A stretch of DNA of 64,000 bases from Actinoalloteichus_B caeruleus (GTDB lineage Bacteria > Actinomycetota > Actinomycetes > Mycobacteriales > Pseudonocardiaceae), in NCBI RefSeq assembly GCF_000718005.1, contig NZ_JODV01000005.1; one strand, given 5' to 3'. Position numbers and translations under genes: made by a program. Each line of letters begins with the position of its first letter. The first letter of the stretch is position 1. Positions 60,136 to 64,000 of the stretch are shown in pieces. The notes beneath the pieces are model-generated. The model was not told the DNA's origin and made no database searches. It was given only the letters and a program-made list of their open reading frames with translations.

Positions 60136-61094
60136 TGGCAGGCAACTCCCAGCGCCGTGGCGCGATGCGCAAGCCGGGCACCAAGAAGGGCGCGGTCGTC
60201 GGCTCCGGCGGGCAGCGGCGCAAGGGGCTGGAGGGCAAGGGGCCGACTCCACCCGCCTCGATGCGTCCCAACCACCCCGCCAAGAAGCGGGCGGACGCCG
60301 CGAGGCGGCAGGAAGCCGCCCGGCAGCAGCGGGCGAGGGCGGCGGGCAACCAACCGGAGACGATCGCGGGTCGCAACCCGGTGGCCGAGTGCCTGCGCGC
60401 GGGTGTCCCGGCAACGGCGCTCTACGTCGCGTTGGGGATCGACGCCGACGACCGGGTCAGGGACGCGGTCGGCCTGGCCGCAGAGCGGGGCATCTCCGTG
60501 CTGGAGGTCGCCCGCACCGAACTCGACAAGATCACCCAGGGAGCCCTGCACCAGGGCCTGGCGCTCCAGGTGCCACCGTTCGACTACGCCCACCCCGACG
60601 ACCTGCTCACCGCCGCCGAGGAGACCGGGCGCCCGCCGCTGCTGGTCGCGTTGGACGGCGTCACCGACCCGAGGAACCTCGGAGCGGTCATCCGCTCCGC
60701 CGCGGCCTTCGGGGCGCACGGTGTCGTCATCCCGCAGCGCCGCAGCGCGGGGATGACGGCCGTGGCCTGGCGCACCAGCGCCGGCACCGCCGCCCGCATC
60801 CCCGTCGCGATGGCGACCAACCTGACCAGGACCCTGAAGGACTGGGCGAAGCAGGGACTCATGGTCGTGGGACTGGACGCGGACGGGTCGGTCGAGCTCG
60901 ACGACCTGTCCCTGGCCACCGACCCCTTGGTGATCGTGGTCGGGTCCGAGGGCCGGGGGCTGTCCCGGCTGGTCCGGGAGAACTGCGACGCCACCGTGTC
61001 GATCCCGATGGCCGCCGGAGTGGAGTCGCTGAACGCCTCCGTCGCGGCCGGTGTGCTCCTCGCGGAGGTCGCCCGGCGTCGCCGGCTGCGCTGA
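60135..61094 (+). CDS. rlmB: 23S rRNA (guanosine-2'-O-)-methyltransferase, RlmB/TrmH type
   Basis: SPOUT-fold methyltransferase, 319 residues. A basic Lys/Arg/Gly-rich N-terminal extension (1-~70) precedes the substrate-binding domain (AGRNPVAECLRAG) and the SPOUT domain: ALDGVTDPRNLGAVIRSA (motif 1), VVGSEGRGLSRLVRE (motif 2) and IPMAAGVESLNASVAAGVL (motif 3), the trefoil-knot SAM site. The exact rRNA site (G2251-like) is inferred. Directly coupled to cysS. Confidence 0.92.
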   Translation: MAGNSQRRGAMRKPGTKKGAVVGSGGQRRKGLEGKGPTPPASMRPNHPAKKRADAARRQEAARQQRARAAGNQPETIAGRNPVAECLRAGVPATALYVALGIDADDRVRDAVGLAAERGISVLEVARTELDKITQGALHQGLALQVPPFDYAHPDDLLTAAEETGRPPLLVALDGVTDPRNLGAVIRSAAAFGAHGVVIPQRRSAGMTAVAWRTSAGTAARIPVAMATNLTRTLKDWAKQGLMVVGLDADGSVELDDLSLATDPLVIVVGSEGRGLSRLVRENCDATVSIPMAAGVESLNASVAAGVLLAEVARRRRLR

Positions 61095-61133
61095 CCCCAC
61101 TCCTCCCGGCCGCGGCACAGACCTGGGGGAGTC

Positions 61134-62567
61134 ATGTCGTTCGCCAGCCCGCTCTTTCTCTGGTACTTCATGCCCGCCGTCCTCGCGGTGCTGCTGATAG
61201 CGCCGCGAGGGTGGCGCAACGGCGTCGTCGCCGTCGCCAGCCTGCTGTTCTACGCGAGCGGGGCCGGCGGTACGACGCTGCTGCTGCTGGTCTGCATCGC
61301 GGTGAACTACCTGGTCGCACCGGCCCTCGAACCGGACGAGTGGGATCTGGGGCGGGCCAGGAAGCGGTGGATGCTGATCGGCGTCATCACGCTGAACGTG
61401 TCCATCCTGTTCGTGTGGAAGTACGCCGGCTTCCTCACCGAGCAGGCCGCGGTGCTCGCCGGGTGGTTCGGCCTGGAAACCCCGGTGGTCGAGCTGGCCC
61501 TGCCCATCGGCATCTCCTTCTACACCTTCCACCACATCTCCTACGTGGTCGACATCTACCGGGGCGAACGGCGGGCACTGCGGGACCCCGTGTCGTTCGT
61601 GACCTACATCTCGATGTTCCCGCAGCTGGTGGCGGGACCCATCGTGCGTTACCACGAGATCGCCGACCAGCTCCCGCAGCGGCGCACCCACCGGCTCGAC
61701 GACATCGCCGCGGGCTTACCCCGGTTCGCGCTCGGCCTCACCAAGAAGGTCGTGGTCGCGGACTCCCTCGCCCCCGTCGCCGCCGCCTGCTTCGCCACGC
61801 CAGCCGACGAGATGACCTTCGCCGTCGCGTGGCTCGGAGCGATCACCTACACGCTCCAGCTGTACTTCGACTTCTCCGGCTACTCGGACATGGCCATCGG
61901 CCTGGGCCGGATGCTCGGGTTCCGGCTGCCGGAGAACTTCGCCCGGCCCTACTCCTCGGTGACCGTCACGGAGTTCTGGCGCCGCTGGCACATGTCCCTC
62001 TCCCGCTGGTTCCGCGACTACGTCTACATCCCCCTGGGCGGGAACAGGGGGGGCAAGCGGAAGACCTACCGCAACCTGTGGATCATCTTCCTGCTCACCG
62101 GGATCTGGCACGGCGCGAACTGGACCTTCGTCGTGTGGGGCCTGTTCCACGGAGCGTTGTTGGTCGCCGAGCGGGCCATGGGCTGGGACCGGGCTCCTGG
62201 CGGGGCAGCCGCCGCCATCGGCCGCCGGGTACTGACGATGCTGCTCGTGACCGCCGGCTGGGTCGTGTTCCGGGCACCCGACCTGTCGTCAGCGCTCAGC
62301 GTGCTGGCCAACATGCTCCTGCCGGACCTGGCCGGGCTCACCTACGACGTGGAGTCGGCGCTGAGCAACCAACGGCTGTTGATCCTCGTGCTGGCCGCCA
62401 CCGTGTTCCTGCTGCCCGGGCGGAGCGTGACGGGCCCCTACCTGGAGTCGGCCCGCAGCCGGCCAGCGGCGGTGTTGCGCGTCGCCGTCGTCACCGCCGG
62501 TCTCTGCTATGCGGCCATCCTCGTCGCCACCGGCACCTTCAGCCCCTTCCTCTACTACCAGTTCTGA
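61134..62567 (+). CDS. MBOAT-family O-acyltransferase (AlgI-like)
   Basis: 477 residues with about 11 membrane helices. AlgI-type markers: FYTFHHISYVVDIYRGE, FPQLVAGPIVRYHEI, YFDFSGYSDMAIGLGRMLGF, FWRRWHMSLSRWFRDYVYIP and the catalytic His in LTGIWHGANW. Such proteins transfer acyl groups (often acetyl) to exopolysaccharide across the membrane. Most have a DHHW/AlgX-J partner gene; none is visible here, although the window ends soon after. GGGGGAG precedes ATG 61134. Confidence 0.9.
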   Translation: MSFASPLFLWYFMPAVLAVLLIAPRGWRNGVVAVASLLFYASGAGGTTLLLLVCIAVNYLVAPALEPDEWDLGRARKRWMLIGVITLNVSILFVWKYAGFLTEQAAVLAGWFGLETPVVELALPIGISFYTFHHISYVVDIYRGERRALRDPVSFVTYISMFPQLVAGPIVRYHEIADQLPQRRTHRLDDIAAGLPRFALGLTKKVVVADSLAPVAAACFATPADEMTFAVAWLGAITYTLQLYFDFSGYSDMAIGLGRMLGFRLPENFARPYSSVTVTEFWRRWHMSLSRWFRDYVYIPLGGNRGGKRKTYRNLWIIFLLTGIWHGANWTFVVWGLFHGALLVAERAMGWDRAPGGAAAAIGRRVLTMLLVTAGWVVFRAPDLSSALSVLANMLLPDLAGLTYDVESALSNQRLLILVLAATVFLLPGRSVTGPYLESARSRPAAVLRVAVVTAGLCYAAILVATGTFSPFLYYQF

Positions 62568-62792
62568 TCCTGGGCGGTTCCTTTCCCGGTGGGGAGACGG
62601 TTGCCCGGGTGTCCGTACGCAGCGTCTCGCGTCTCGCTCGACTTGGGGGTCACGCGGCGCCGAGGCGGTCCAGGCGCCCGCCATGCGGTGGGACGGGTTG
62701 GGCCGACCGTGGGTAGCGTGGATCGAACGGCCGGAATGTTGGTACCGGCGTTGGTAGTTTCTGCCGTGGCGGTGCTTGTGGAGGGAGATCTG

Positions 62793-63353
62793 ATGTACAT
62801 CGAGGATGGCGGTGGGGGCACGCAGCCGGCGGCTATGCCCGAGGCCGGCAAGATGATGGGCAGCATCGGACGGTTCAGCGCGGCCGCTGCCGCCGGTAAG
62901 GTGTCGATCGATCCCGAGAGCGCCGAATCAATGGCGAGGAAGATCGACGCGATAGCCGAGAGAGCAGTGGACCGGCGGCGCCGGGTTGAGCAACTGGATC
63001 AGTACGTCCCCCTCGGTTCGAGCCCGGTGGCCCTGCAGATGTCCGCGCAGACCAGGCTCAGCGCGGCCGGGACGCCGCAGTCCGCTGCGGAGAATCTCGA
63101 GCTGTACATCGCGGCGTTGACGGAGTTGGCGGCGGCCATCCGAGCCAGTGCCCGGCGCACTCAGGCCGCGGATGAACAGACCGCAGCCGAGTTCAACCGG
63201 CTGGAGTGGCCGTGGGGCCGACGGTCGGTTCCTCCCTTCCGGGGAGCGCCGATCCGTCGGTGGGTGGGAGTCCCGGTGAGCAGCCGGGGGTGGATGTGGC
63301 GGCGGAGCTGTCGGAGATGCTGCCCTGTGAGATCCTCAGTGACGAGGAAATAA
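62793..63353 (+). CDS. Type VII secretion substrate-like helical protein (C-terminus apparently altered)
   Basis: 186 residues in the open frame. Residues ~35-137 are helical with the pattern common in Pseudonocardiales type VII-associated proteins found upstream of DUF3558 lipoproteins (VEQLDQYVPLGSSP, SAAENLELYIAALTELAAAI, ADEQTAAEFNRLE). After FNRLE the last ~49 residues (WPWGRRSVPPFRG...) are an out-of-frame reading of the DUF3558 gene's 5' part, so the natural protein probably ended near residue 137. ATG 62793 has GGAGGGAG upstream. The segment 63106-63204 is repeated exactly at the window end. Confidence 0.65.
   Translation: MYIEDGGGGTQPAAMPEAGKMMGSIGRFSAAAAAGKVSIDPESAESMARKIDAIAERAVDRRRRVEQLDQYVPLGSSPVALQMSAQTRLSAAGTPQSAAENLELYIAALTELAAAIRASARRTQAADEQTAAEFNRLEWPWGRRSVPPFRGAPIRRWVGVPVSSRGWMWRRSCRRCCPVRSSVTRK
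63106..63204. repeat. 99-bp direct repeat, copy 1
   Basis: Identical to the last 99 bases of the window (offset 796 bp); encodes residues ~105-137 of the type VII-like protein. Confidence 0.97.
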
Positions 63354-63715
63354 CCGCCCTGGGCTTCGACCCGGAGACCGCCAGGTTCGATGACGTCGGC
63401 CTGTCCTACGACTGTGTCTATCGTTTAGCACACGAAGCCCGTCCGCTCATGGCAATTCATTTGAACTGGACGCGCAGCGTTGACCAGCTGAGTCTGACGA
63501 ACTACACGGTTGAAGAGATCGGTGTGGGTCCGTTGCGCGCGCTCCGCATCATCGGCAAAACCGCGTCGGAGCACTGTCAGATTTCGGTGGACCTGAGTGA
63601 GCAGGCGCATGTGTCAGTTTATGTGCATTACGCGGGAACAGTCGAGCATGCGTGTGCTCTAGCGGAGGAGACCGCAGGGGCGGTGGAGCCGTTGTTGCCT
63701 CGGTCTTCGGGCTGA
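63206..63715 (+). CDS. DUF3558-domain protein lacking its signal peptide
   Basis: 169 residues. The DUF3558 pattern is clear: LPCEILSDEEITALGFDPET, a second Cys in YDCVYR, EHCQISVDLSE, and HACALAEETAGAVEPLLP. Family members are usually lipoproteins with a lipobox Cys; here the start (GTG 63206) leads straight into a Gly/Ser/Pro-rich linker (GSSLPGSADPSVGGSPGEQP) typical of the region after the lipobox. The signal peptide seems deleted together with the end of the upstream gene. Product would be cytosolic if made. Confidence 0.6.
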   Translation: MAVGPTVGSSLPGSADPSVGGSPGEQPGVDVAAELSEMLPCEILSDEEITALGFDPETARFDDVGLSYDCVYRLAHEARPLMAIHLNWTRSVDQLSLTNYTVEEIGVGPLRALRIIGKTASEHCQISVDLSEQAHVSVYVHYAGTVEHACALAEETAGAVEPLLPRSSG

Positions 63716-63901
63716 CCAGGATGACGGTGGTGTTCCTCGGGTGCGGGTGATCCAAATCGGGACACTCCCGAATCCTTGGTGCGCCGAGGGCACTGCTCTC
63801 AGTCGTTCCTCGTTGTGGGCGGTGGGCAACGGCATGTGGGATGTCCGTGGTGAGGTGGCGGTCGGTAGTTCGCCTCCACGCTGTCCCGTAAGAGACTGCC
63901 C

Positions 63902-64000
63902 ACATCGCGGCGTTGACGGAGTTGGCGGCGGCCATCCGAGCCAGTGCCCGGCGCACTCAGGCCGCGGATGAACAGACCGCAGCCGAGTTCAACCGGCTGG
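63902..64000. repeat. 99-bp direct repeat, copy 2 (reaches the window end)
   Basis: Exact copy of 63106-63204. Its reading frame (IAALTELAAAIRAS...) has a TAA 5 codons upstream (63889) and no start codon before it, so it is an orphan 3' fragment of the type VII-like gene. It may continue beyond the window. Confidence 0.97.

Noticed and set aside
63741..63971. 76-codon frame near the window end
   Set aside because: Out of frame with the repeated type VII-like segment it enters and without a ribosome-binding site or family.

Overview
This is a chromosomal segment from a high-GC actinobacterium, most likely a member of the Pseudonocardiales. The evidence is strong G/C third-position bias, many GTG starts, repeated leaderless promoters, actinobacterial marker proteins (Lsr2, CarD, ClpC1-type ClpC, EspC-like and WXG-like type VII secretion proteins, DUF2342, DUF3180, DUF6779), and a backbone in nearly the same order as the Mycobacterium tuberculosis ppa-dacB-tilS-hpt-ftsH-fol-pan-lysS-lsr2-clpC1 ... 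mutY-radA-lpqE-carD-ispDF-cysS-rlmB segment. The backbone is mostly housekeeping; accessory blocks are inserted between its modules.

Layout. 1-3.5 kb: an MFS/thymidylate-kinase-like fusion (cut by the window edge, P-loop lost), holB and tRNA-Thr(CGU). 3.5-4.7 kb: a more A/T-rich island with a small membrane protein carrying an RHIM-like amyloid signalling motif. 4.7-8.0 kb: a minus-strand type VII secretion-type operon (YbaB-like, EspC-like, WXG-like, two unknown proteins). 8.3-12.2 kb: a small membrane protein, a secreted S1 protease, tandem repeats, a damaged marR gene and a DHA2 drug exporter. 12.3-18.2 kb: ppa, divergent dacB, DUF2342 metallopeptidase, tilS, hpt. 18.6-25.7 kb: ftsH, folE-folP-folB-folK, DUF3180, DUF6779. 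25.7-29.4 kb: an inserted NuoD-like gene with a MidA/NDUFAF7-type methyltransferase, and a PrsW protease. 29.6-32.8 kb: pantothenate/CoA genes (DUF2520, panC, panD, coaX). 32.9-35.7 kb: a methyltransferase divergent from lysS, then lsr2. 35.8-38.4 kb: an iron block (FecE-type ATPase and FhuF-like reductase) flanked by two IdeR/DmdR-like boxes. 38.8-46.7 kb: clpC, a large AfsR-type regulator and a DrrAB exporter. 47.1-50.8 kb: SIR2, an antibiotic/heme monooxygenase-like protein, a 2H phosphoesterase, mutY and a secreted protein. 51.1-62.6 kb: a large S1 protease in the place where disA normally sits, radA, lpqE-like lipoprotein, carD, ispD, ispF, HAD hydrolase, cysS, rlmB and an MBOAT acyltransferase. 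62.8-64 kb: a type VII substrate-like gene joined to a DUF3558 gene that lacks its signal peptide; a 99-bp segment of the first gene is repeated exactly at the window end.

How the genes work together. Pathway modules are tightly coupled: folP-folB-folK share 4-bp overlaps, DUF2520-panC overlaps, ispD-ispF overlaps and cysS-rlmB overlaps. Folate, pantothenate/CoA and non-mevalonate isoprenoid synthesis lie beside tRNA modification/charging, proteolysis (FtsH, ClpC) and global regulators (Lsr2, CarD). The accessory blocks add secretion, drug export, iron uptake and possible amyloid-type signalling.

The most unusual signals are the RHIM-like membrane protein, the repeated type VII/DUF3558 cassette at the right edge, the NuoD-like/MidA-like pair, the kinase domain without a P-loop, and the absence of disA beside radA.
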